Below are positions 48,227 through 55,460 of a stretch of 64,000 nt of DNA, in pieces; the first letter of the stretch is position 1; each line of letters begins with the position of its first letter. Under the pieces are notes generated by a model. It saw only the letters and a list, made by a program, of their open reading frames with translations, was not told the origin of the DNA and made no database searches. The stretch lies in the NCBI RefSeq assembly GCF_005484985.1, contig NZ_CP027942.1, forward strand, positions 1,302,001-1,366,000. Direction: 5' to 3'. The position numbers and the translations under genes are program-made. This DNA comes from Agrococcus sp. SGAir0287. Lineage in GTDB: Bacteria > Actinomycetota > Actinomycetes > Actinomycetales > Microbacteriaceae.

Positions 48227-48248
48227 CGTAGGGTTGCTTCGGCAGCAC

Positions 48249-48324
48249 GGGTCTGTGGCGCAGCTGGTAGCGCACCTGCATGGCATGCAGGGGGTCAGGG
48301 GTTCGAGTCCCCTCAGATCCACCA
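48249..48324 (+). tRNA. tRNA-Ala (anticodon GGC)
   Basis: A full 76-nt cloverleaf. The acceptor stem is GGGTCTG with CAGATCC (one G-U), the D arm is GCGC-AGCTGGTA-GCGC, and the anticodon stem is CCTGC/GCAGG with loop ATGGCAT giving anticodon GGC. The T arm is AGGGG-TTCGAGT-CCCCT, the discriminator is A, and the CCA end is encoded (48322-48324). It reads GCC and GCU alanine codons. A strong hairpin follows 4 nt later. Confidence 0.97.
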
Positions 48325-48327
48325 ACC

Positions 48328-48359
48328 ACGAGAGCCCCGCCGGTCGGCGGGGCTCTCGT
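48328..48359 (+). terminator. 14-bp hairpin after tRNA-Ala
   Basis: A perfect stem, 48328-48341 with 48346-48359 and loop GGTC. It is GC-rich with no T tract and also faces the convergent gene on the minus strand. Confidence 0.7.
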
Positions 48360-48383
48360 CGTTCCCGCAAGGATCGCCGCTGG

Positions 48384-49076
48384 CTAGGACGCCGCGAGCA
48401 CCTCGACGACGCGCCTCGCCGTCGTGTTCGCGGAAGCCGGGTTCTGCCCCGTCACGAGCCGGCCGTCGGTGACGACGTACGGCACCATCGGCAGGACGGC
48501 CTTGGCGTAGCGAGCGCCGCGCTCGCGCAGCGCGGCCTCGACGTCGAAGGGCACGACGTCGGCCAGTCGGGCCAGGCGCTCCTCCGTCGAGGAGAAGCCC
48601 GTCAAGCGCCGGCCGCCGACGAGCAGCGATCCGTCGGGCAGCGACACGTCGAGCAGGCCGCAGACGCCGTGGCAGACGGAGGCGACGACGCCGCCGTGCT
48701 CCCAGATGCTCGCCGCGAGCCGCTGCAGGCCCGGGTCGGCGGGCAGGTCGACCATGGCGCCGTGGCCGCCGGCGTAGAGGATGGCGTCGAAGTCGCCCGC
48801 GTCGATCTGCGCGGGCGCTGCGGGCCGCTGGAGCAGCGCCATGCGCGCCGTGTCCGCCTGCCATGCCTTCGCCGTCGCGTCGAGCGCGGGGAACGCGAGC
48901 GAGCGCGGGTCGAGCGGCACGGCGCTGCCGCCAGAGGAGACGAGCAGCTGCTCGAAGCCCGCCTCCTCGAAGACCTGCCACGCGTGCGTCAGCTCCGTTA
49001 GCCACAGCCCCGTCGGGTGCCTGGCGTCGCCGATCCGATCGACGGTGGTCACGACGTGGAGGACGCGCTTGGCCAT
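48384..49076 (-). CDS. DJ-1/PfpI-family class I glutamine amidotransferase-like protein
   Basis: A 230-residue protein. The nucleophile elbow is VASVCHGVCGLL (Cys135, His136). GGHGAMVDLPADPGLQRL and the N-terminal TGLWLTELTHAWQVFEEAGFE segment are typical of the Hsp31/YajL-related subgroup that acts on glyoxal-type damage or as chaperone. The C-terminal LVTGQNPASANTTARRVVEVL also fits. There is no glutaminase partner. The start ATG at 49076 follows GGGGGC; the longer open frame is shadow of the SDR upstream. Confidence 0.85.
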   Translation of the reverse strand: MAKRVLHVVTTVDRIGDARHPTGLWLTELTHAWQVFEEAGFEQLLVSSGGSAVPLDPRSLAFPALDATAKAWQADTARMALLQRPAAPAQIDAGDFDAILYAGGHGAMVDLPADPGLQRLAASIWEHGGVVASVCHGVCGLLDVSLPDGSLLVGGRRLTGFSSTEERLARLADVVPFDVEAALRERGARYAKAVLPMVPYVVTDGRLVTGQNPASANTTARRVVEVLAAS

Positions 49077-49107
49077 GCCCCCATCTTGCCGCGCGCCAGG
49101 CGCTGGG

Positions 49108-49791
49108 TCACCAGGGCAGCGGGCGCCCGTCTCGTGCGAGCGTGCCGGGCTCGACCCGCCCGTCGAGCGGTGCGAGGACGCTGCGCGCGCCGTCCTCCAC
49201 GGGCCGCGCGCCCATCTCGACCATGCCCGGGGCGGTGGCGGTGAGTCCGGGATCGGTCGCGAAGACGCGGATGCCGTCGGGCGCGAGCTCCGCCGACAGT
49301 CGGTGCAGCAGCGCGTGCAGCGCGGCCCTCGAGACGGCGTAGCTCGCGGCACCGGGGTTGACCGCGAGCCCGAACTGCGGGTCGCCGTGTGAGCCCGAGC
49401 CGCTGCCGACGCCGACGATGGTGCCGCGCGCAGCCCGCAGCGCCGGCAGGGCCGCCTGCACGACCGCCCACGAGCCGAGCACGTTCGTCGCGAGCACGCC
49501 GCGCGCGACGTCGAGATCGGCGTCGGCGGCGCGCTCGTCCCACGGCGAGAAGCGAGCGGCATTCAGCACGAGGAGGTCGAGCGGCCGCTCGGCGATCGCC
49601 GGGATCGTCTGCGCGCCGACGTCATCGGCGTCGAGGTCGACGAGCGCGGTCTCGACGACCTCGGAGCGGAGACCCTCGAGGACGTCGAGGCGTCGAGCGG
49701 TCGCGATCACGCGATGCTCGCGATCGACGAGCTGCTGCACGATCGCGCGGCCGATCCCGCGACCGGCGCCGGTGACGAGTGCGAGCGTCAT
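49108..49791 (-). CDS. Short-chain dehydrogenase/reductase with Arg in place of catalytic Lys
   Basis: A 227-residue SDR. The cofactor motif is LVTGAGRGIGRAIV and the NNAG position reads LNAA. The active-site motif YxxxK reads YAVSR (Tyr151, Arg155), where Arg is encoded by AGG, one base from Lys AAG. The catalytic Ser region is VGSGSGS. A Lys-to-Arg change normally weakens the enzyme, so this could be a specialised or degenerate SDR. Substrate unknown. AGGAGG lies just upstream of the ATG. It is probably transcribed with the DJ-1-like gene, 31 nt downstream. Confidence 0.82.
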   Translation of the reverse strand: MTLALVTGAGRGIGRAIVQQLVDREHRVIATARRLDVLEGLRSEVVETALVDLDADDVGAQTIPAIAERPLDLLVLNAARFSPWDERAADADLDVARGVLATNVLGSWAVVQAALPALRAARGTIVGVGSGSGSHGDPQFGLAVNPGAASYAVSRAALHALLHRLSAELAPDGIRVFATDPGLTATAPGMVEMGARPVEDGARSVLAPLDGRVEPGTLARDGRPLPW

Positions 49792-49883
49792 GGGTGCCTC
49801 CTGCGCGGCGACGACCCGGACTCGCAGCCGTCGACGTCATCGAGCGTGCTCCTGCGCCCTGCCACTCGCAAGCGCCGCGGGCG

Positions 49884-49889
49884 TAGGCT
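49884..49889 (+). promoter_or_regulatory. -10 element of the YCII gene
   Basis: TAGGCT, predicting a start near 49896 and a leader of about 18 nt that contains AGAGGAG. Confidence 0.4.
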
Positions 49890-49913
49890 CCGCCATGACG
49901 AGAGGAGTCGCCC

Positions 49914-50264
49914 ATGCCGTGCTTCCTGATCTCCTTCCCGAGCGGCGAGATGCAGGTCGCCGACGGCGAGTGGGACCGCGTGGTCGAGGAGTCGCACCAG
50001 GTGATCCGCGACGCGAAGGCCGCGGGCGTCTACGTCTTCGCGGGCGGCATCGACGAATCGGTGCCGCCGGTGCGCGTGGCGGCGGATGGCGCCGTCACGC
50101 CCGGCACGTATCCGCAGACGGCGCGTCTCGAGGGCGGCTACGCGATCCTCGACCTGCCGGATCGTGCCGCGGCCGAGGCATGGGCGGCCAGGCTCGCGAC
50201 CGCCTGCCGCTGCCCGCAGGAGCTGCGGCAGTTCGGGGACGATCCCGAGTCGACGAGGGAGTGA
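49914..50264 (+). CDS. YCII-related (DGPF-type) protein
   Basis: A 116-residue alpha-beta protein with MPCFLISFPSGEM, GVYVFAGGIDES, the D-G-A-V-T-P-G-T-Y turn (DGPF-like) and GGYAILDLPDRAAAEAWAARL. This is the YCII/DGPF layout often found beside extracytoplasmic-function sigma factors, but none is nearby. Function unknown. The ATG at 49914 has AGAGGAG (49901-49907) at good spacing. Confidence 0.8.
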   Translation: MPCFLISFPSGEMQVADGEWDRVVEESHQVIRDAKAAGVYVFAGGIDESVPPVRVAADGAVTPGTYPQTARLEGGYAILDLPDRAAAEAWAARLATACRCPQELRQFGDDPESTRE

Positions 50265-50276
50265 GGACCCGCGCCG

Positions 50277-51680
50277 TCACGTCCTGAGCGGCACGCGCGA
50301 GCGAGGTCGGCGCGGCAGCGTCGATCGCACGCGCCACCGTCGACCCGTCTGGCGGGTGCCGGGCGTCGGTGGGCCGGCTGCCGCGGGCGGCTCGCCCGGC
50401 TCGACGCGCAGCGCACCGCGATGCACCTCGGTGTGGTGGTGCTGGCAGAGCAGGATGCCGTCCTCGACGTCGGTGCGGCCGCCATCGGCCCAGCGCGTGA
50501 CGTGGTGCGTCTCGCACCAGCCCGGCGGCGCGGTGCAGCCGGGTGCGCGGCAGTGCCGATCGCGAGCGACGATCGCCCGACGCTGCGCGAGGGTGAAGAG
50601 GCGCTGACGACGCCCCTGCCGCAGCGGCTCGCCGCGGTCGTCGAGCACGAGCGCCTGCACGAAGCCGTCGCAGAGGATGCGGGCGGCAGCGGCCGTCGGC
50701 ATCGCCTCGCCACTGCGCACCGCGATGGGCCCGTCGTCGGGCGTGCGGGGCCGGCCGTGCAGTGCGTCCTCGTGCACGGCGATCGTGAGCGTCGGCGCCT
50801 CGCCCGCGACGCGCGGCGACGCGAGCTCCGCATGCCGGGAGACCATCGCCACGAGCGCATCCATGCGCCGCTGGTCGAGGGTGCGCGCGTCGCTCGCCTC
50901 CTCGGACGCCTCGGCCGCGTCGGTCGCCGGGTCGTCGAAGGAGACGCGCCGTGGCCGCACGTGCGCGTCGAGGGCGGTGATGATGCGCTCGCCTTGCTCG
51001 GCCGTGCATCGGAAGCGCCCGTCGATCGAGCCGTCGGCGAGCGTGCGCAGCCGCAGCAAGCGCTGCTCGAGCTGGTCGGCGAGCCGCGGCTCGTCGCCGT
51101 CGGGGTCGAGGTGCGCGAGCCAGCGCCTCGCGAGCACCCCCAGGTGCTCCGGCACCATCGCCGCCTCGTCGTCGTCGTGGCCGCCGGTCGCGCGGTCGAC
51201 GAGGTCGCGCTCCGCCAGGTGCAGCGACTCGACGTCGACGCGCGCGCTCGACGCACGCAGCCGCTCGACGATCGCATGCGCCTGCGGCACCGCGATCCAT
51301 CCGGCGGCGACGGCGGCCGCGACCGCGGGGAACGGCACGGGCACGTCGCCGCCCGACAGCGCCACGCCCGCCCGCGTCGCGTCGGCGACCTCGCAGAGGA
51401 TGCGCGCCTCGCGAGCGCGCACGCCGATGCGGTGCTGCAGCAGCTCGGGCGTCGACCGGTGGCCGGCGCGTCGCACGAGCGACTCCTCGGCCGGTCTGCC
51501 CTCCGATCGCGCTGCGGCCTCGCCGGCGAGCGCGACGATGGCGGCGTCGATGCGTCGGCGACGCGCCGCGAGCTCGTCGATCGCGACGAGCACCTCGGCG
51601 TCGACGAGGCTCGAGGCAGTGAGATCGCCGGTCACGAGCGCGTCGACGACCGCCGTCTCGACCTCCCCCTGCGCTCGCAT
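50277..51680 (-). CDS. DUF222 / HNH endonuclease protein (13E12-like), LexA-box controlled
   Basis: A 467-residue protein of the actinobacterial DUF222-HNH family, which includes the M. tuberculosis 13E12 repeat proteins. The helical DUF222 region covers about 1-330 (VRRAGHRSTPELLQHRIGVR, AEQGERIITALDAH). The HNH nuclease module near 375-425 has CRAPGC, CETHHVTRWADGG and LCQHHHTEVH, that is two zinc CxxC-type pairs plus the catalytic His-His. Biological role unclear; a DNA-damage function is suggested by the LexA box 37 nt upstream. The tail is Arg/Pro-rich. Start ATG at 51680 with GAGAGG upstream. Confidence 0.88.
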   Translation of the reverse strand: MRAQGEVETAVVDALVTGDLTASSLVDAEVLVAIDELAARRRRIDAAIVALAGEAAARSEGRPAEESLVRRAGHRSTPELLQHRIGVRAREARILCEVADATRAGVALSGGDVPVPFPAVAAAVAAGWIAVPQAHAIVERLRASSARVDVESLHLAERDLVDRATGGHDDDEAAMVPEHLGVLARRWLAHLDPDGDEPRLADQLEQRLLRLRTLADGSIDGRFRCTAEQGERIITALDAHVRPRRVSFDDPATDAAEASEEASDARTLDQRRMDALVAMVSRHAELASPRVAGEAPTLTIAVHEDALHGRPRTPDDGPIAVRSGEAMPTAAAARILCDGFVQALVLDDRGEPLRQGRRQRLFTLAQRRAIVARDRHCRAPGCTAPPGWCETHHVTRWADGGRTDVEDGILLCQHHHTEVHRGALRVEPGEPPAAAGPPTPGTRQTGRRWRVRSTLPRRPRSRVPLRT

Positions 51681-51702
51681 CCCGCACCGCCTCTCGGACT
51701 TC

Positions 51703-51732
51703 AGGATACCCCGGATTCGAACGTATGTTCGA
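51703..51732 (-). promoter_or_regulatory. LexA (SOS) box and -10 element
   Basis: TCGAAC-GTAT-GTTCGA at 51717-51732 is a perfect match to the actinobacterial LexA consensus TCGAAC(N4)GTTCGA. On the minus strand a -10-like TATCCT (51703-51708) lies just downstream, so LexA would cover the -35 region of the DUF222-HNH gene. The downstream neighbour on the plus side is not facing it. Confidence 0.85.
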
Positions 51733-51786
51733 ACTTCGGAGCGACCTCACAGCATGGAGACCGGTCGCCCGAGGATCGACCGGGCC

Positions 51787-52152
51787 TCAGGACGCCGCGG
51801 GCACCTGACGCAGCACCTTCTCCATCGGCCGGCCCTTCGCGAGCTCGTCGACGAGCTTGTCCAGCCATCGGATCTGCTGCGTGAGCGGATCGTCGATGTC
51901 CTCGACGCGCACGCCGCAGATCACGCCGGTGATCGCGGCGGCGGCCGGATGCATGACGGGCGCCAGTCCGAAGAAGTCGCGGAACGATCGCTCGTCGGCG
52001 AGAGCCGTGGCGATCCCGGCCTCGTCGTAGCCGGTGAGCCACGCGATGACCTCGTGCAGCTCGGCGACGGTGCGACCCTTGCGCTCCACCTTCGCGACGT
52101 AGTGCGGGTACACGCTCGCGAACGGCATGCGGAAGATCCGGTGCTCGGCCAT
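51787..52152 (-). CDS. DUF2200 protein
   Basis: A 121-residue protein starting MAEHRIFRMPFASVYPHYVAKVERKGRT, the signature of DUF2200, followed by EVIAWLTGYD and DDPLTQQIRWLDKLVDELAKG. Function unknown; small helical fold. The ATG at 52152 is the family start, and the frame upstream is shadow. It is on the minus strand before the LexA-box gene, 55 nt from the box, and diverges from padR. Confidence 0.85.
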   Translation of the reverse strand: MAEHRIFRMPFASVYPHYVAKVERKGRTVAELHEVIAWLTGYDEAGIATALADERSFRDFFGLAPVMHPAAAAITGVICGVRVEDIDDPLTQQIRWLDKLVDELAKGRPMEKVLRQVPAAS

Positions 52153-52254
52153 GCGCCCATGATCCTGGTGACCGTCCGACGGCGCCAGCGCCTCGTCCGC
52201 ATCCTGCCGATCGCATTCCTCCGCCCAGGGCGAACCCCCTGTCGCCGAGCGCCC

Positions 52255-52272
52255 TCGACGACATATCGTCGA
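52255..52272 (+). promoter_or_regulatory. padR promoter with palindromic operator
   Basis: An 18-bp near-palindrome, TCGACGACATATCGTCGA (16 of 18 symmetric), contains the -10-like TATCGT (52264-52269). PadR regulators commonly bind such AT-centred dyads in their own promoters, so autorepression is likely. Confidence 0.55.
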
Positions 52273-52327
52273 TGCATCGCCGACTGTCGCGGCTCGCGAC
52301 GCACGAGGTCGGCGGGAGGGGACGATC

Positions 52328-52900
52328 ATGCACGGCTACCAAGATCAGGGTCGGTACGGCTTCGGCGGAGGCCGCGACTTCCGCATGGGCCGCCACGGCG
52401 GCATGTGGGAGGCGATGGAGCATCTCCGCAGCCAGTTCGAGCGCAAGGCGCCAGGCTCGCGCATGGGACGCGGCGACGTGCGCCAGGCGGTGCTCGCGCT
52501 GCTGCGCGAGCGCCCGATGCACGGCTACCAGCTCATCACCGAGATCGAGCAGCGCTCCGGCGGCGCGTGGCGCCCGAGCCCCGGCTCGGTCTACCCGACG
52601 CTGCAGCTGCTCGCCGACGAGGGTCTCATCGCGGCCGAGGAGGCCGGCGGTCGCAAGACCTACGCCCTCACCGACGAGGGTCGTGTCGTGGCCGACGCCG
52701 CGACCGAGCAGCCCGCGCCGTTCGAGGCCACGGATGAGCGCGAGGGTCCCGGCTTCTCGGCACTGCCCAAGGCGGGCTTCGAGCTCGCGCAGGCTGCGGC
52801 GCAGGTGGGACGCACCGGCACGCCGCAGCAGGTGCAGGAGGCCGTCGACATCCTCGAGGACGCGCGCCGTAGGCTCTACGCGATCCTCGCTCGCGACTGA
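52328..52900 (+). CDS. PadR-family transcriptional regulator
   Basis: A 190-residue regulator. A Gly/Arg/Met-rich N-terminal arm (about 45 residues, YGFGGGRDFRMGRHGGMWE) precedes the winged helix: QAVLALLRERPMHGYQLITEI, SPGSVYPTLQLLADEGLI and GRKTYALTDEG. A C-terminal helical dimer segment follows (VQEAVDILEDARRRLYAILA). The short type matches PadR subfamily 2. The ATG has GGGAGGGGA upstream; the leader is about 50 nt. Its target besides itself may be the next gene, an ABC1 kinase, 50 nt downstream. Confidence 0.9.
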   Translation: MHGYQDQGRYGFGGGRDFRMGRHGGMWEAMEHLRSQFERKAPGSRMGRGDVRQAVLALLRERPMHGYQLITEIEQRSGGAWRPSPGSVYPTLQLLADEGLIAAEEAGGRKTYALTDEGRVVADAATEQPAPFEATDEREGPGFSALPKAGFELAQAAAQVGRTGTPQQVQEAVDILEDARRRLYAILARD

Positions 52901-52950
52901 GCGCGGACCTGAGCACGACGCCCGGCGCGACCGGGGCGCGGGGAGGTGCG

Positions 52951-54642
52951 ATGGATGCGTCCACGCCCTCCCGCGCCCGGTACCGCCGCATCCTGCGCTT
53001 CGCCGCCCGGCACCTCGCGGTGACGTGGTGGTTCGAGATCGCCATGCCCCGCATCGGCCTCGCGCGGCTCGCCGCGCGCAGCCGATCGCGGCGCATGACG
53101 CGCTTCGCCCGCAGCTTCCACGACTTCGCCATCGAGCTCGGTGGACTCATGATCAAGGTCGGGCAGTTCATGTCCTCGCGCCTCGACGTGCTGCCGCCGG
53201 AGATCACGAAGGAGCTCGAGGGGCTGCAGGACGAGGTGCCGGCGGTGCCCGGCCCCGACATCCGCGCCGAGGCGGAGGGCGAGCTCGGGATGCCGCTCGC
53301 CCGCGCGTTCGCCGACGTCGAGGACGCGCCGATCGCCGCCGCGTCGCTCGGGCAGGCGCATCGCGCGACGCTCACCGATGCCGACGCCGCGATCGCGGGC
53401 TTCCGCGAGGCGGTCGTGAAGGTGCAGCGGCCCGGCATCGCCAACGTCGTCGCGACCGACCTCGCCGCGCTGCGGCGCGTGGGCGGCTGGCTCAGCCGCT
53501 TCCGCCTCGTCTCGGACCGGGCCGACATGCCCGCGCTCGTCGAGGAGTTCGCGCGCACGAGCGACGAGGAGATCGACTACCTCCACGAGGCGCAGTCGGC
53601 GGAGCGCTTCGCCGAGCTCTTCGCCGCCGACGACGGCGTCGGTGCGCCGGAGGTGGTGTGGGAGCGCACGGCGCGGCGCGTGCTGACGCTGCAGGACGTG
53701 ACGGCGATCAAGATCACCGACCACGCGGCGCTGCAGGCTGTCGGCATCGCGCCGGCCGACGTCGCGCACCGCTTCGCCACCACCATGTTCGCGCAGCTGT
53801 TCACGCACGGCTGGTTCCACGCCGATCCGCACCCGGGCAACGTCTTCGTCACGCCGCTCGGCGGCACGGACGCCGAGGGCCGGCCGCGCTGGCGGCTGAC
53901 GTTCATCGACTTCGGGATGATGGGCGCGGTCCCGCCGACGACGAGGCGCGGCCTGCGGCGCATGCTCATCGCGGCGGCGTCGCGCGACGGCAAGGGCCTC
54001 GTGGACGGCATCCGCGACATCGGCGTCCTGCTGCCGTCGGCCGACACGGCCGAGCTCGAGCGTGCCATGACGCAGGCGTTCGCGCGCTTCGGCGGCATGG
54101 GCTTCGCCGAGCTCCGCGAGGTCGACCCGCGTGAGTTCCGCGCCTTCGCGATCGAGTTCCAGGAGCTGCTGCGCACGCTGCCGTTCCAGCTGCCCGAGGA
54201 CATGCTGCTCGTCATCCGTGCCATGTCGCTGACGTCGGGCGTGTGCTCGTCGCTCGATCCCGCCTTCAACATCTGGGACGCCGTCGAGCCCTTCGCGTCG
54301 CGACTGCTGCAGGAGGAGCGCGGCAACGTCGTGCAGGACGTCGCGCGGCAGACGATCGACGCCGCACGCGTCGCCGCGGGGCTGCCGCAGCGCATCGACG
54401 CCGCGGTGACGCGCATCGAGGAGGGGCGGCTGCAGGTCGCGACGCCGCGGCTCGAGCGCAGGCTCGAGCGCGTCGACCGCGGCCAGGGTCGCATCGTGTC
54501 GGCGGTGCTGTTCGCGGGCCTGCTCGTCGGTGGGGCCGTGCTGCAGGGCGACGGCGTCGGCTTCGGCACCGTGCTCATGGTCGTGGCGATCGCGCCGTTC
54601 GCGCACGCCGTGCTCGGCAGCCTCCTCGACCGCTGGCGCTGA
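52951..54642 (+). CDS. ABC1/UbiB-family atypical kinase
   Basis: A 563-residue membrane-associated protein-kinase-like ATPase. The family motif is in FAIELGGLMIKVGQFMSSR (KxGQ), with IAAASLGQAHRA (Ala-rich loop), VVKVQRPG (Lys), WFHADPHPGNVFV (catalytic Asp/Asn) and LTFIDFGMMG (metal Asp). Two hydrophobic helices lie at the end (about 515-555). UbiB homologues support quinone biosynthesis; in menaquinone-using actinobacteria the client is unknown. ATG with GGGGAGG 6 nt upstream. Follows padR closely. Confidence 0.88.
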   Translation: MDASTPSRARYRRILRFAARHLAVTWWFEIAMPRIGLARLAARSRSRRMTRFARSFHDFAIELGGLMIKVGQFMSSRLDVLPPEITKELEGLQDEVPAVPGPDIRAEAEGELGMPLARAFADVEDAPIAAASLGQAHRATLTDADAAIAGFREAVVKVQRPGIANVVATDLAALRRVGGWLSRFRLVSDRADMPALVEEFARTSDEEIDYLHEAQSAERFAELFAADDGVGAPEVVWERTARRVLTLQDVTAIKITDHAALQAVGIAPADVAHRFATTMFAQLFTHGWFHADPHPGNVFVTPLGGTDAEGRPRWRLTFIDFGMMGAVPPTTRRGLRRMLIAAASRDGKGLVDGIRDIGVLLPSADTAELERAMTQAFARFGGMGFAELREVDPREFRAFAIEFQELLRTLPFQLPEDMLLVIRAMSLTSGVCSSLDPAFNIWDAVEPFASRLLQEERGNVVQDVARQTIDAARVAAGLPQRIDAAVTRIEEGRLQVATPRLERRLERVDRGQGRIVSAVLFAGLLVGGAVLQGDGVGFGTVLMVVAIAPFAHAVLGSLLDRWR

Positions 54643-54725
54643 TCGCTCGGGCCCGCGCGCCCTGGTGCGGCGTCGGGGTCGCGAGTAGGAAGGGGACCGC
54701 ATCCCATCCGACCCGAGGAGGCATC

Positions 54726-55382
54726 GTGTCCGACGAGGACCGCACGACCCTGACCGGCCAGCAGGTGCTCGAGGAGGGGCTCGGCGACTGGCGGCTCGTG
54801 CTCGGCAGGCTCGTGGCGCGCTTCGCCACCGGCGACCTCTCCACCGGCGCCCGCCTCGTCGGCGAGATCGCCCGCGTCGCCGACGAGGCCGACCACCACC
54901 CCGACGTCGACCTGCGCTACCCCCACGTGACCGTGACGCTCGTGAGCCACGACGTGCGCGGCGTCACGCAGCGCGACGTGCGGCTCGCCCGCCGCATCTC
55001 CGAGCTCGCCGCCGCGGCCGGTGCCGCTGCGGAGCCGACGGCGCCGCAGCTCCTCGAGCTCGCGCTCGACACGCCGGCGACGTCGGCCGTGCTGCCCTTC
55101 TGGCAGGCCGTGCTCGGCTACGACGCGAGCGACGACGACGTCACCGACCCCGCCGGCCGCGGGCCGTCGCTCTGGTTCCAGCACTCCGACGCCACGGCAC
55201 CGGATCGACAGCGCTTCCACCTCGACGTGTCGGTGCCGCATGACGTGGCCCAGGAGCGCATCGCGGCGGCGCTCGCGGCGGGCGGCACCCTCGTCGACGA
55301 CGGCGCCGCGCCGTCGTTCTGGGTGCTCGCGGACGCCGAGGGCAACAAGGCGTGCATCTGCACGTGGCAGGGCAGGGATTGA
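54726..55382 (+). CDS. Pterin-4a-carbinolamine dehydratase fused to VOC domain
   Basis: A 218-residue two-domain protein. Residues 1-105 are a PCD/DCoH domain with the diagnostic ADEADHHPDVDLRYPHVTV segment, then LVSHDVRGVTQRDVRLARRI. Residues about 110-218 form a VOC/glyoxalase-like domain with LPFWQAVLGYDAS, LWFQHSD, RFHLDVSVPHD and DAEGNKACICTW. PCD dehydrates 4a-hydroxytetrahydropterin. A linked VOC domain might act on a pterin or simply bind a small molecule. No aromatic amino acid hydroxylase is in the window. Start GTG with GAGGAG 5 nt upstream. Confidence 0.87.
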   Translation: MSDEDRTTLTGQQVLEEGLGDWRLVLGRLVARFATGDLSTGARLVGEIARVADEADHHPDVDLRYPHVTVTLVSHDVRGVTQRDVRLARRISELAAAAGAAAEPTAPQLLELALDTPATSAVLPFWQAVLGYDASDDDVTDPAGRGPSLWFQHSDATAPDRQRFHLDVSVPHDVAQERIAAALAAGGTLVDDGAAPSFWVLADAEGNKACICTWQGRD

Positions 55383-55447
55383 GCCCTCCCGCGTCGCACA
55401 TCCGGGGCACCGCTGTCGACGGGGTCGTCCGTCGGCGCGGCCGTCCC

Positions 55448-55453
55448 TAGCCT
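55448..55453 (+). promoter_or_regulatory. Leaderless-type -10 of the alcohol dehydrogenase gene
   Basis: TAGCCT, 7 nt before the ATG at 55461; no ribosome site is present. Confidence 0.5.
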
Positions 55454-55460
55454 CGCCGCC

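Noticed and set aside
48249..48360. tRNA-Ala as a possible integration site of a genomic island
   Set aside because: No integrase, no direct repeat of the tRNA 3-prime end and no shift in composition after it.
50277..51680. HNH gene as part of a restriction or anti-phage defence island
   Set aside because: No methylase, helicase or other defence-like neighbour; the LexA box and DUF222 fit the chromosomal 13E12-like family better.
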